Positions 25,951 through 34,418 of a stretch of 64,000 bases of DNA are shown in pieces. The position numbers and the translations under genes are program-made. The DNA is from Streptomyces sp. NRRL S-340 (GTDB lineage: Bacteria > Actinomycetota > Actinomycetes > Streptomycetales > Streptomycetaceae). How positions within the stretch are numbered: the first letter of the stretch is position 1; the number at the start of each line of letters is the position of its first letter. Under the pieces are notes generated by a model. It saw only the letters and a program-made list of their open reading frames with translations. It was not told where the DNA came from and ran no database searches. The DNA lies in assembly GCF_000720185.1 (NCBI RefSeq), contig NZ_JOIY01000034.1, forward strand, positions 1-64,000. Direction: 5' to 3'.

Positions 25951-26202
25951 GCCGGCGGGTGGCCCGGCGGGCAGCCCGGAGCCGGCCCTGCGGTGGTCCG
26001 GCGGTGGTCCGGCGGGTGGTCCGAAGACAGCCCGGGGGGCGGGCCGGGGGCGGCCCGGAGAGACATCCCCCTCGTCGTTCGGGTAGCGTATTTGCGGCCG
26101 GGAAGCAGTGTCTTCCCGGCCCCTGCGCGTGTTGCGGAGGGAGACCTGTTCTGTGATGGGTGACGCGGCGGCGGTGCCGGCGTCGGGGGAAGTGAGCAAG
26201 TC

Positions 26203-26733
26203 ATGGCCATGGTGGGCCTGTTCTGGATCGCCGAGGGCGACGTGTACGTGGGCGCGAAGCCGTCCGGTCTGGCTCCCGGGGTGCGTCTGACCCCCGACGG
26301 CGTGGTGGCGCTGGGCGACGGGCAGGCGGGCCTGCACCTGTGGGAGGACGTGCGGGCCCTGACGGTCACGGACGTCCCGGTGAAGTCCCTGCTGCGGCGG
26401 GTCGGCGTGGTCAAGGACCTGGCCGTGGACACGGTGATGACCCTGGCCCTGTCCGCCGGCCCGGGCCGGACGGACGAGGCGCCCCCGATGATGACGGTGC
26501 GGGTGCAGTCGTCCGGCGGGGAGCACGAACTGGGCGCCTACGCGGCCGCGGCCGTCGGCTACTCCGCGACCGAGGCCGACCTCTCCCGGGCCCTCCTGTC
26601 CCGCCTCACCGAGGGCGCCGCGACCATGTCCACGACGCTGGCGGCGATGTCGGAATGGGGCCGCACCCGGGCGAACGGCACGCCCCGGACGGCGGAGCGG
26701 GAGAAGCTGCTGCGGGAGTGGCTGGGGCAGTGA
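26203..26733 (+). CDS. Hypothetical protein, 176 aa
   Basis: Not recognised. It starts MAMVGLFWIAEGDVYVGAKPSGLAPGVRLTPDGVVALG, with strand-rich first half (LHLWEDVRALTVTDVP) and a helical C-terminal half ending EREKLLREWLGQ. The N-terminal part resembles small PH-like or tudor-like folds in actinobacterial hypothetical proteins. No signal peptide or TM. GGGGGAAG lies upstream of tandem ATGs at 26203 and 26209; the first is chosen arbitrarily. Confidence 0.7.
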   Translation: MAMVGLFWIAEGDVYVGAKPSGLAPGVRLTPDGVVALGDGQAGLHLWEDVRALTVTDVPVKSLLRRVGVVKDLAVDTVMTLALSAGPGRTDEAPPMMTVRVQSSGGEHELGAYAAAAVGYSATEADLSRALLSRLTEGAATMSTTLAAMSEWGRTRANGTPRTAEREKLLREWLGQ

Positions 26734-26980
26734 CGCGGGCCCGGCGCAGCCGCCGCTGCCGGCCGGGGCCCAGCGGTCCGGGCCTGTGCGTTCGGCAGCC
26801 GGAGCCGGCAAGGCGTCCGCTGCGGGCCTTCCGCGTCCTGCACGCAGCCCATGGCGCACGCCGACCGTGGCCGGTCCGCGCGAGCGCCCGTGCCCGCGGG
26901 AATCTGCGCCGGCTGAACCGGGTTGCCGAAGGCGGTGACGGAGCGGCGCTCGCTCCGGCGCGGGGAGGAGAGGGGAACCG

Positions 26981-27886
26981 ATGAGCCTTCGCCAGTTCGA
27001 GTACGCCCTGGCCGTGGCCGAGGCGGGTTCGGTGACGGCCGCGGCGGAGCGGCTGCACGTCGCTCAGCCCTCGGTGTCCCAGCAGATCCGCGGCCTGGAG
27101 CGGGAACTCGGCGTGGAACTGTTCGCCCGTACGCCGACCGGACTGGTGCCCACCGTGGTCGGCCGCGCGTTCCTGCGCGAGGCCCAGGTCGCGGTGAGCG
27201 CGTCACGGCGGGCGAGGGCGACAGCACGGGCCGGCGCCGAGGAACTGGTGGGCGAGCTGGTGGTCGTGGTGCAGATGGGCTTCGGCGCACGGCAGTTGCC
27301 GCGCGCGCTCAGCGCGCTGCGCCGCCGCTTCCCGCGGCTGGAGGTCACCGTCTTCGAGGAGCCCAGCTCCGCCGAGCTGGACCGGCTGTGCCGCCGGGGC
27401 GTGGTGGACCTCGCCCTGATGGCGGCGTGCGAGCGGAGCCCCGCCGACGCCCACCACCTCGGCGACGAGGATTTCGTCGTGGTGCTGGGCGCCGGGCACC
27501 CCCGGCTCGCCGCGGACCGGGTCGAGCTGCGCGAGCTGGAAGGGGAACCGTGGGTGAGGTTCGACCGCGCCAGCGCGCTCGACGGCGTCCTCACGAACGT
27601 GCTGCGCGACAGCGGTCCGGCCCCGGCCACGGCCGCCCGCGTGTCCCAGACGGCGACCGCCGTGCGCTGGGCCGCGAACGGGCTGGGGGTGACACTCGTC
27701 CCGGCCTCCGCCGTGCCGCACGGTCACGAGCACTTCGCCCGCCCGGTGTCCCCGGCCGTGTCGCAGCCCGTCATCGCCGTGGTCCGCCACAACCCCGGCC
27801 CGGCGGAGACGGCCCTGCTCGACCTCCTGCGCGAGGAGAACTGGTCCGGATCCGCCTCCCCCACCGCCCCCTCGCCGGTGTCCTGA
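26981..27886 (+). CDS. LysR-family transcriptional regulator
   Basis: A 301-aa LysR protein: helix-turn-helix at residues 1-60 (MSLRQFEYALAVAEAGSVTAAAERLHVAQPSVSQQIRGLERELGVELFART) and a periplasmic-binding-protein-like effector domain (about 90-295). GGAGGAGAGGGGAA precedes the ATG. It converges with an SDR gene about 140 bp away. The gap has several GAATTCCCGTA-like near-repeats but no clear hairpin. Confidence 0.9.
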   Translation: MSLRQFEYALAVAEAGSVTAAAERLHVAQPSVSQQIRGLERELGVELFARTPTGLVPTVVGRAFLREAQVAVSASRRARATARAGAEELVGELVVVVQMGFGARQLPRALSALRRRFPRLEVTVFEEPSSAELDRLCRRGVVDLALMAACERSPADAHHLGDEDFVVVLGAGHPRLAADRVELRELEGEPWVRFDRASALDGVLTNVLRDSGPAPATAARVSQTATAVRWAANGLGVTLVPASAVPHGHEHFARPVSPAVSQPVIAVVRHNPGPAETALLDLLREENWSGSASPTAPSPVS

Positions 27887-28029
27887 CGGCCGGCGGGAAA
27901 CGGCGCCCGGGATTCCGCCGCACCGGAACACCGCCGCCCCCTGATTCCCGGCCAGAATTCCCGTACCAGGATCCCCCGCATCCGAATTCCCGTATCAGAA
28001 TTCCGCGCACCGGATTCGGCCGGACGGCG

Positions 28030-28809
28030 TCACCCCCGGGAGAATTCACCGCCGTCCACGACGAGACTGGTTCCGGTCAGCCAGCTCGCCCGGTCGGACA
28101 CGAGGAACGACACCGCCTGGGCGATGTCGTCGGGCCGGCCGTCGCGCCCCAGCGGCGGGGTGTCGTCCGCGTTGACCTGGCCCGGCGCCGCGTTCAGGCG
28201 CGCCCACTGTTCCCGCGTCGCCTCCCCGCCGGGTGTGGCGACCCTGCCGGGCGTCACGGTGTTCACCCGGATCCCGGACGGAGCCAGCTCCTGGGCCAGC
28301 CCCCGGCTGTAGTTCTCCAGCGCCGCCTTCGCCGCCGTGTAGTGCAGGAACGGTCCTACGGGGGTGAGGACCGCGGCCGACGAGACGTGCACGATGCTGC
28401 CCGAACGGCGTTCCCGCATGCCCGGCACCAGCAGTGAGTCCAGCCGCACCGACGCCAGGAAGTTCAGGTCCAGCGCGTCCTGCCAGTCCTCGTCGGCGAT
28501 GGCCAGGACGCCTTCGTGAGGGCGCGCCCCGCCCGCGTTGTGGACCACGATGTCCACCACCCCGCCGAGCACCTCCCCCGCCGCCGACGCGAGCGCCTCG
28601 GCTCCGGCCCGGGTGCTCACGTCGGCCTGCACGAAGGCGGCGCCCTGCGGCGCCGTGCCCGTCGCCGACCGTGCGGTGGTGAGCACCTGGGCGCCCGCGT
28701 CCAGGAGCCGGCGCACGACGGCCGCTCCGATTCCGCGCGTGCCGCCCGTGACCAGCGCCCGCCGTCCCGCGAGTTCCCGCGTCACCGAGCCGTTCTCGTA
28801 CGAGGTCAT
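28030..28809 (-). CDS. Short-chain dehydrogenase/reductase
   Basis: A 259-aa classical SDR (FabG-like). Cofactor loop GGTRGIG at about 22-28, HNAGG, catalytic Ser in IVHVSSAAVL, Tyr-x3-Lys in HYTAAKAAL, GRVATPGG and a C-terminal LTGTSLVVDGGEF. GAAGGAA is 7 bases before the ATG. Substrate unknown. LysR lies downstream in convergent orientation and may or may not control it. Confidence 0.88.
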   Translation of the reverse strand: MTSYENGSVTRELAGRRALVTGGTRGIGAAVVRRLLDAGAQVLTTARSATGTAPQGAAFVQADVSTRAGAEALASAAGEVLGGVVDIVVHNAGGARPHEGVLAIADEDWQDALDLNFLASVRLDSLLVPGMRERRSGSIVHVSSAAVLTPVGPFLHYTAAKAALENYSRGLAQELAPSGIRVNTVTPGRVATPGGEATREQWARLNAAPGQVNADDTPPLGRDGRPDDIAQAVSFLVSDRASWLTGTSLVVDGGEFSRG

Positions 28810-29277
28810 TTAAGAGTTCCTTCTCGATCGTGTCTTCATCGCCCGACGGAAAAGAGGCAGCCGGGCCCGGCGCGCAGTGCGCGAATCCATTGAAGGAATC
28901 GCGGCGGCCAGGCACCCCGTCGGGTTCGTTTCACGGTACGGCCGGAAAAGAAAGAGAGGCAAAGACGAAATTCCATGAAGCCCTATAGGCGATTCCTATG
29001 CCCTCATCCGGATCGGCGCGCGCACGGTGCCGCCCCGCACGCCAGGCTCCCGGCTCCTGCGACCTGGCCGGATCCGGCCTCGCCACCGGCAGCGCCGACG
29101 TGGCGCTCGCGGCCCGGGCGCCGCTGTGGCACCGTGACGGCGCGCCCCCAGGACCGCGCAGTGGTGGGGCCGCACCCAGTGACAGGGCCGCGGCCGCGGG
29201 CACCGCGACCGCGCCGCCACGAGCGGGGCGGAGGCCGCTTCCGGCGTCCGGCGGCCGGCAGGCCGTACTGTCGGGCC
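28810..29277. other. 468-bp gap, no supported gene
   Basis: 28840-28990 is less G/C-rich than its surroundings (runs such as GGAAAAGAAAGAGAGGCAAAGACGAAA) and probably contains the SDR promoter. The rest is G/C-rich with open but non-coding-looking frames. Confidence 0.5.
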
Positions 29278-29562
29278 ATGAGTGGGATCGTCGTCGTGTA
29301 CGAGCTGGACAGGCCGATGACCGCGGGCGCCGTCGGCGGCGGGGCCCGTACGGACGAGCCGCCGGTCCGCCGGGTGCACGCCGCACCCGCGGCTCCCGGC
29401 ACCACCGCCTCCCCCGGGCCGCGGACCTTCTGCGGCAAGGACACCTTCGCCATGGAGGCGGCCTCGTGGACGCCCTCCGAGCACCCCGGTGCCCCCTGGT
29501 GCGGCTCCCGGTACGCGGACCGGGTCTGCGGGGACTGCGACACGGCGATGGAAGAGGACTGA
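29278..29562 (+). CDS. Small Cys-containing hypothetical protein, 94 aa
   Basis: The product starts MSGIVVVYELDRPMTAG and ends with a Cys cluster: FCGKDTF, PWCGSRYADRVCGDCDTAMEED, which gives C-x(n)-C-x8-C-x2-C and suggests a zinc-ribbon-like fold. Codon usage is good. There is no strong ribosome binding site; an upstream extension is possible. Family unknown. Confidence 0.6.
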   Translation: MSGIVVVYELDRPMTAGAVGGGARTDEPPVRRVHAAPAAPGTTASPGPRTFCGKDTFAMEAASWTPSEHPGAPWCGSRYADRVCGDCDTAMEED

Positions 29563-29957
29563 GCGGTACCGGTCCGCCCGGCTGACCAGGCGAGGCAGGA
29601 CCGGGCAGGGCGGCGGTGCCCGACCGTGTGGTCCGCCCGCCGCGACGACGCGCTCGACCGCGTCCGCCACCAGTGGTCGGCCGGCCGGCGCTCTTCCCGG
29701 GTGAAGACGTCCGGCAGGGCGGGTTCCTGGACGATCAGCCGGTTCGGCGTCAGCACGAGCGGTTCGACGGCCGTGGCGTCGCCGGAAGGACCGGGAGCCT
29801 GCTGAGCGGCCCGGGAAAATCAGGGCCGGTCCGGCTCCTCCCCTGCCATGCTGGTCGCCGCGTCCGGGTCCGGACGCCGGACGCTGCACGCGGACACACG
29901 GGAACGTCGTCGATCTTCCCCGCCGTGCCCGCGTACCCGACGAGGAGGGAGGACGGT
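29563..29957. other. 395-bp gap, no confident gene
   Basis: A reverse-strand frame near 29650-29756 reads LTPNRLIVQEPALPDVFTRE and looks more coding-like than its surroundings, but it lacks a start and soon loses codon bias. It may be a gene remnant. Nothing else is recognised. Confidence 0.35.
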
Positions 29958-30800
29958 GTGGAGCCACGGGAACTCCGCCGCGCGGTCGGGGCGGGGCGGG
30001 CGGCGGCCGCGGAGCTGGGCCTCCAGGTCGACGAGGTGAGCGTCATCCACAACTCGGACCGCGTCGCGTTGCGCCTGGTCCCTTGCGATGTTCTGGCCCG
30101 GGTCGCGCCGCTGGGGCATCTGGCCGATTCCGCGTTCGAGGTGGAGGTGGGCCGCCGTCTCGCCGAGGCCGGCGCTCCGGTGGCCGAGCCGGACCCCCGG
30201 GTCGAACCGCGCGTGCACGTACGGGACGACTTCGCCGTCTCCTTCTGGACCTACTACGAGCCCGCGGGACCGCCGATCGCGCCGGCCGACTACGCGGAGG
30301 TACTGCGGCGGCACCACGCGGCGCTGCGCCGACTCGATCTGGACGCACCGCGTTTCACGGATCGGGTCGCCCGGGCGCTCAGTGAGGTGAACGACAGGGA
30401 ACGTTCCCCCGAACTGGCCGAGTCCGACCGGGAATTCCTCGGCCTGGCACTCAGTGGACTGAGTGCCGCGATCAGCGACGGCGGGCCCGGCGGCCAGCTG
30501 CTGCACGGCGAGCCGCACCCGGGCAACCTCCTCCGCACGAGGAGAGGGCCGCTCTTCGTGGACCTCGCCACCTGCTGCCGCGGGCCGGTCGAGTTCGACC
30601 TCGCCCACACGCCCGAGGAAGTGGGAGAGCGCTACCCGGGTGCCGACCCCTCCCTGACCCGCCTGTGCCGCGCTCTGAACTGGGCCATGTTCTCGGCCTG
30701 GCGCTGGCGCCGGGCCGACCAGATGCCCGACCGGGACCGCTGGAGAGCGGAGGGGCTCGACCGGCTTCGCGCCGCGCTGGAGCGCTGCGGACCGGGCTGA
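29958..30800 (+). CDS. Aminoglycoside phosphotransferase (APH)-family kinase
   Basis: A 280-aa APH/choline-kinase-like protein. The Brenner-type catalytic loop is LLHGEPHPGNLL (usually HGDxHxxN; the Asp is Glu here), followed by LFVDLATCCRGPVEFDLAH with the metal-binding Asp. Residues about 20-100 form the N-lobe. Such proteins phosphorylate small molecules; no drug substrate can be assigned, and the Asp-to-Glu change makes activity uncertain. The GTG at 29958 follows AGGAGGGAGG. A GNAT gene follows 78 bp downstream. Confidence 0.82.
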   Translation: MEPRELRRAVGAGRAAAAELGLQVDEVSVIHNSDRVALRLVPCDVLARVAPLGHLADSAFEVEVGRRLAEAGAPVAEPDPRVEPRVHVRDDFAVSFWTYYEPAGPPIAPADYAEVLRRHHAALRRLDLDAPRFTDRVARALSEVNDRERSPELAESDREFLGLALSGLSAAISDGGPGGQLLHGEPHPGNLLRTRRGPLFVDLATCCRGPVEFDLAHTPEEVGERYPGADPSLTRLCRALNWAMFSAWRWRRADQMPDRDRWRAEGLDRLRAALERCGPG

Positions 30801-30878
30801 AGGCAGGGCGGAAGGGCAGTGGGCGCGGCCGGCAACACCTCTGAACACGAGAGGCGAGCGTGCGATAGGTTGCCGAGC

Positions 30879-31427
30879 ATGACCGGACTCGGACCCCTCG
30901 CCTGGCCACCTGCCCCGATCAGGACCGAGCGGCTGGTGCTCCGCGAGTCCGAGGCCCGGGACCGTGCGACGTTCATCGAGCTGCTCGCCTCGCCGGAGGT
31001 GCACACCTATCTCGGTGGCCCACGGTCTCGTGACGCGCTGGAAGACACGTTGCCGACGGTTCCCGGGGCGCGCCCCGGTCTTTTCGTCGTCGAGCTGGAC
31101 GCAGCGATGATCGGCACCATCCAGTTCAACCGGCGTGACGCGGAGCCCGGCAGTCGGGCCCGGCCGGGCGTCGGGGAGGCCGAACTCGGCTACCTGTTCC
31201 TGCCGCGGGCATGGGGGCGCGGGTACGCCGCCGAGGCGTGCGCGGCGGCACTCGGCTGGTTCGCCGAGGTGCTTCCCGGCGAACCGGTGGTGCTGTGCAC
31301 CCAGACCGCCAACGACCGCTCGATGCGCCTCGCGGCGAAGCTGGGGTTCGCGGAGGTGCGGCGGTTCCAGGAGTGGGGCGCTGAACAGTGGCTGGGAGTG
31401 CGCTCCTCTCCGGCGCAATCCGGTTGA
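30879..31427 (+). CDS. GNAT-family N-acetyltransferase
   Basis: A 182-aa acetyltransferase of the RimJ/RimL branch: IRTERLVLRESEARDRATFIELLASPEV at the start, GEAELGYLFLPRAWGRGYAAEACAAAL (acetyl-CoA-binding motif A, RGYA), and TANDRSMRLAAKLGFAEVRRF at the end. It acetylates an amino group of a protein or small molecule. The start is chosen at the ATG matching the family N-terminus. It may be co-transcribed with the APH-like gene. Confidence 0.88.
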   Translation: MTGLGPLAWPPAPIRTERLVLRESEARDRATFIELLASPEVHTYLGGPRSRDALEDTLPTVPGARPGLFVVELDAAMIGTIQFNRRDAEPGSRARPGVGEAELGYLFLPRAWGRGYAAEACAAALGWFAEVLPGEPVVLCTQTANDRSMRLAAKLGFAEVRRFQEWGAEQWLGVRSSPAQSG

Positions 31428-31572
31428 GCGGCCGCTTCGTCGAGCGGCCCGGCCGCGCCTGGACGGGCCGGTGGCTTCCGGTGCCCTGCCCGGCGTGCGG
31501 GACGAGGCCTGCTGGTACGACCGGGCCCTGCTCACCTGACCCCGGGCGGATGCCTGGCTCGCCCGGTCGGTC

Positions 31573-31623
31573 AACACCCGGCCAAAATTCGCCCTTTCTT
31601 CCCTGACCGGGTGTTCACCCCCG
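31573..31623. promoter_or_regulatory. Dyad and GTTCACC box upstream of phosphoesterase gene
   Basis: AACACCCGG (31573-31581) pairs with CCGGGTGTT (31607-31615) around an A/T-rich 25-bp spacer. GTTCACCCCCG (31613-31623) resembles a single unit of the Streptomyces PHO box (consensus GTTCACC). Phosphate control of the phospholipase gene is plausible, but only one good unit is seen. Confidence 0.4.
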
Positions 31624-31714
31624 CGCCACCATGACTCCCCCGGAGGGCCGCTCACCTGCCGGAACCTCCTGACCGTGACGATGCACCATCATCGCGTCCG
31701 GAGGAGTGGAGAGC

Positions 31715-33553
31715 ATGGCCGCCAGGGGCAGACGATCAACTGTGCGCAGGGCAGGGGCACTGGCCGGTGCCGCCGCCCTGACCGTACTCGCCGGGGCCGC
31801 GCCCACCTGGGCGGCGCCCGCCGGGCACCACGGTCACTCGGCGACCGCCACGCCGATCGAGCACGTGGTCGTGCTCTTCGACGAGAACGTCTCCTTCGAC
31901 CACTACTTCGCCACGTATCCCAAGGCGGCCGACACCGAGGGCACGAAGTTCACGGCGTCGAAGAAGACCCCGAAGGACATCGACACGCTCGCGCACGCCG
32001 GTCTGCTGACGCGGAACCCGAACCAGTACCCGCCCAAGCGGCTGACCCCGGCGCAGGCCATGACCTGCGACCAGAACCACGGGTACAGCGCCGAGCAGTA
32101 CGCGGCCGACGGCGGCAAGGCCGACCGGTACGTGCAGAACACCGAGGTCGACCAGTGCTCCGGTGGCCTGTTCGGGGAGCCGGGCCTGGTCATGGACTAC
32201 TACGACGGCAACACCGTCACCGCGCTGTGGAACTACGCCCAGCACTACGCCCTCAACGACCGCTCCTTCAGCTCGGTCTACGGCCCCTCCACACCCGGTG
32301 CGCTGAACCTCGTCTCCGGCCAGACCCACGGTGTCGTCTCCGTGGACCCGGCCTCCGGCACGGAGAACCCGAAGCAGACGCCGGTGCCCGACGCCTACAC
32401 CGTCAAGTCTCCCGACGCCGGCGGTGTCGGCACCGTCGTCAACGACCCGGACCCGGCCTACGACGACTGCTCCGGCAAGAACCACACCAGCGGCAGCGCA
32501 CTCGCGGCGATGCGGGGCAGGAACATCGGTGACCTGCTCAACGCGAAGCAGGTCAGCTGGGGCTGGTTCCAGGGCGGTTTCCGTCCGACCACCGCGTGGG
32601 ACGGCCGGCCGGGCCACTACGCCAGGTGCGAGGCCGCACACACCAACGTCGGCGGGGCGTCCGTGGTCGACTACAGCCCGCACCACTCGCCGTTCGAGTA
32701 CTACAGGTCGACGTCCAACCCGCACCACCTGCCGCCGCGGAACGTCGACGAGATCGGCCACGACGGCCAGGCCAACCACGACTACGACCTGACCGACTTC
32801 GACGCGGCGCTCAAGGCGGGCAAGCTGCCCGCCGTCAGCTTCGTCAAGGCACCCGAGTACCAGGACGGCCACGCCGCCTACTCGGACCCGGTCGACGAGC
32901 AGCACTTCCTCGTCGACCGGATCAACGCCCTCCAGAGTTCCCCGCAGTGGAAGTCCACCGCGGTCGTCATCGCCTACGACGACTCGGACGGCTGGTACGA
33001 CCACGCCTCCGCCACCCCGCGCAACGGCTCCACGGACACCGCGCTCACCTCCAGCGGCCAGGCCACCGACAGCCCCGCCTGCCAGAAGGGTCCTCACGCG
33101 TCCGGCGGCTACGCCGACCGCTGCGGGCCCGGCACCCGCCAGCCACTGCTCGTGGTCTCCCCGTACAGCAAGGTGAACGAGGTGGACCACCACCGGACCG
33201 ACCAGGCGTCCGTCATCCGCTTCATCGAGGACAACTGGCACACCGGCCGCATCGGTGACCACTCCTTCGACGCCACGGCCGGCTCCCTCCAGGGCATGTT
33301 CGACTTCCGCCGCCCCAACAACAAGCAGGTGCTGCTGAACGCGGACGGCTCCGTCAGGTCCGTCGGCCCGATCCGGCACGTCGCCCCGGCCGACACCGCC
33401 GTCACCCCCGGACCGGACCTGCGGAACGCCGCCACCACCGGCGCCTCCGCCTCCGCCACCCTCCCGGTGAGCCTCGGCACGGGCGCCCTCGCGGCGGCCG
33501 GCGCGACGGGCACGTACCTCACCCGGCGCCGCAGGCAGCGCACCACCGTGTGA
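31715..33553 (+). CDS. Secreted phospholipase C/acid phosphatase-family phosphoesterase
   Basis: A 612-aa exported enzyme of the phosphoesterase (PLC/AcpA) family. The signal peptide (RRSTVRRAGALAGAAALTVLA, cleavage near TWAAP) is followed by the family start HVVVLFDENVSFDHYFATYP, with metal/catalytic Glu-Asn and Asp-His. SVYGPSTPGALNLVSG, VVDYSPHHSPFEYY, a conserved HDGQANHDYDLTDF and YDDSDGWYDH complete the site. The C-terminus ends in a hydrophobic segment and RRRR, suggesting membrane or wall retention. ATG 31715 is 8 bases after GGAGGAG. It releases phosphate from phospholipids or other esters. Confidence 0.92.
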   Translation: MAARGRRSTVRRAGALAGAAALTVLAGAAPTWAAPAGHHGHSATATPIEHVVVLFDENVSFDHYFATYPKAADTEGTKFTASKKTPKDIDTLAHAGLLTRNPNQYPPKRLTPAQAMTCDQNHGYSAEQYAADGGKADRYVQNTEVDQCSGGLFGEPGLVMDYYDGNTVTALWNYAQHYALNDRSFSSVYGPSTPGALNLVSGQTHGVVSVDPASGTENPKQTPVPDAYTVKSPDAGGVGTVVNDPDPAYDDCSGKNHTSGSALAAMRGRNIGDLLNAKQVSWGWFQGGFRPTTAWDGRPGHYARCEAAHTNVGGASVVDYSPHHSPFEYYRSTSNPHHLPPRNVDEIGHDGQANHDYDLTDFDAALKAGKLPAVSFVKAPEYQDGHAAYSDPVDEQHFLVDRINALQSSPQWKSTAVVIAYDDSDGWYDHASATPRNGSTDTALTSSGQATDSPACQKGPHASGGYADRCGPGTRQPLLVVSPYSKVNEVDHHRTDQASVIRFIEDNWHTGRIGDHSFDATAGSLQGMFDFRRPNNKQVLLNADGSVRSVGPIRHVAPADTAVTPGPDLRNAATTGASASATLPVSLGTGALAAAGATGTYLTRRRRQRTTV

Positions 33554-33824
33554 TCTCCCGGCCGTCACCGCAGCGGCACGGCCGTCCGCGACCGCGCCGC
33601 TGCGGTGACGACCGCTGCCGAGGGCACCGCGCTTGCGGACGGGCCCGGGACAGCACGCCCACCGTCGCCGTGGCCGCAGCCTCCCGCCACCACGCGCCGC
33701 GCGGCCGCCGGCACCCGTGTTCGTCATGGCCGGGCCGGTCCTGGCCGACCGGAAGCCGCGTCGCGCCGGGCGGCGTCGGGCGCGGTCGCGAAGGCCGGGA
33801 CGTGCCTGCCCAGCGCCTCACCCC

Positions 33825-33968
33825 GATGTCCCTGTCCGGCGGCACACGGTTCAGGAAACGAGGCGGCCACCGGGGCCGGTGGCCGAGCAGTGCCAGGACG
33901 GCGGGTGCGAGCGCCGTCCGGACCAAGAAGGCGTCGAAGGCGACGGCAGGGGCCGGGCCGACGGCCGC
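33825..33968 (-). pseudogene. Remnant of an MMPL-family transporter C-terminus
   Basis: The reverse-strand frame reads AVAFDAFLVRTALAPAVLAL then LGHRPRWPPRFLNRVPPDRDI. This matches the conserved end of MMPL/RND lipid exporters (normally AVAFDAFLVRxxLVPAxxxLLG...WWLPRWLDRxLPxxDIEG). Only about 48 residues remain of a protein usually over 700 aa, so this is a fragment. The rest of 33554-34233 has no intact gene. Confidence 0.65.
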
Positions 33969-34233
33969 CGTCTGGCCGACGCCCGTCGTCTGGCCGGTCG
34001 GGGTGTTCAACTTCCGCCCTCGCGTCCGTGCCCACGCGTGAGCCGCCGACCGGGCGCCCTGGGGCGAGGGGGCACGGCTCCCGCGGCGTCTCGGGGAGCA
34101 GTGCCACCTGACCCCTTGTCAGCGAGTTCGGCCCTCCTTACCTTTGTGCAGCGAGTCCTTGGCCCGGCAGGGCCACCGGCCCGCGACGGCAATTGTCTGC
34201 TCCTCAGCGCACGACAGACCATGGAGGCGTCAC

Positions 34234-34416
34234 ATGCCCGTAGCCGTGCCGGAACTTCTGGAAACCGACGGATTCCGCGACGCGGGTCCGCTGGAGGTCG
34301 ACGACGAGGCGATCGAGTTCGAGGACGACGACCGCGGCGACCGCGAACCCACCGCGTGCCTCTCCGACCCGTGGGTGACCGCCACCACCCGCTTCGCGTG
34401 TGACCTGAACTCGTAA
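34234..34416 (+). CDS. Lanthipeptide-like precursor peptide, 60 aa
   Basis: A 60-aa peptide with an acidic leader (PELLETDGFRDAG, EVDDEAIEFEDDDRGD) and a C-terminal core of about 21 residues containing two Cys and about six Ser/Thr (TACLSDPW, then VTATTRFACDLNS). Ser/Thr located before each Cys could give two (methyl)lanthionine rings. GGAGG lies about 7 bases before the ATG. The stop is two bases from the synthetase start, so the peptide is almost certainly its substrate. It does not resemble known class III or IV cores that I can recall. Confidence 0.8.
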   Translation: MPVAVPELLETDGFRDAGPLEVDDEAIEFEDDDRGDREPTACLSDPWVTATTRFACDLNS

Positions 34417-34418
34417 CG

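Noticed and set aside
27887..28029. Repeated GAATTCCCGTA-like motifs between LysR and SDR genes
   Set aside because: Copies are few and irregularly spaced; treated as local sequence similarity rather than a structured array.
31736..33727. Reverse-strand open frame of 663 codons opposite the phosphoesterase gene
   Set aside because: Shadow frame; the forward strand carries the conserved phosphoesterase motifs.
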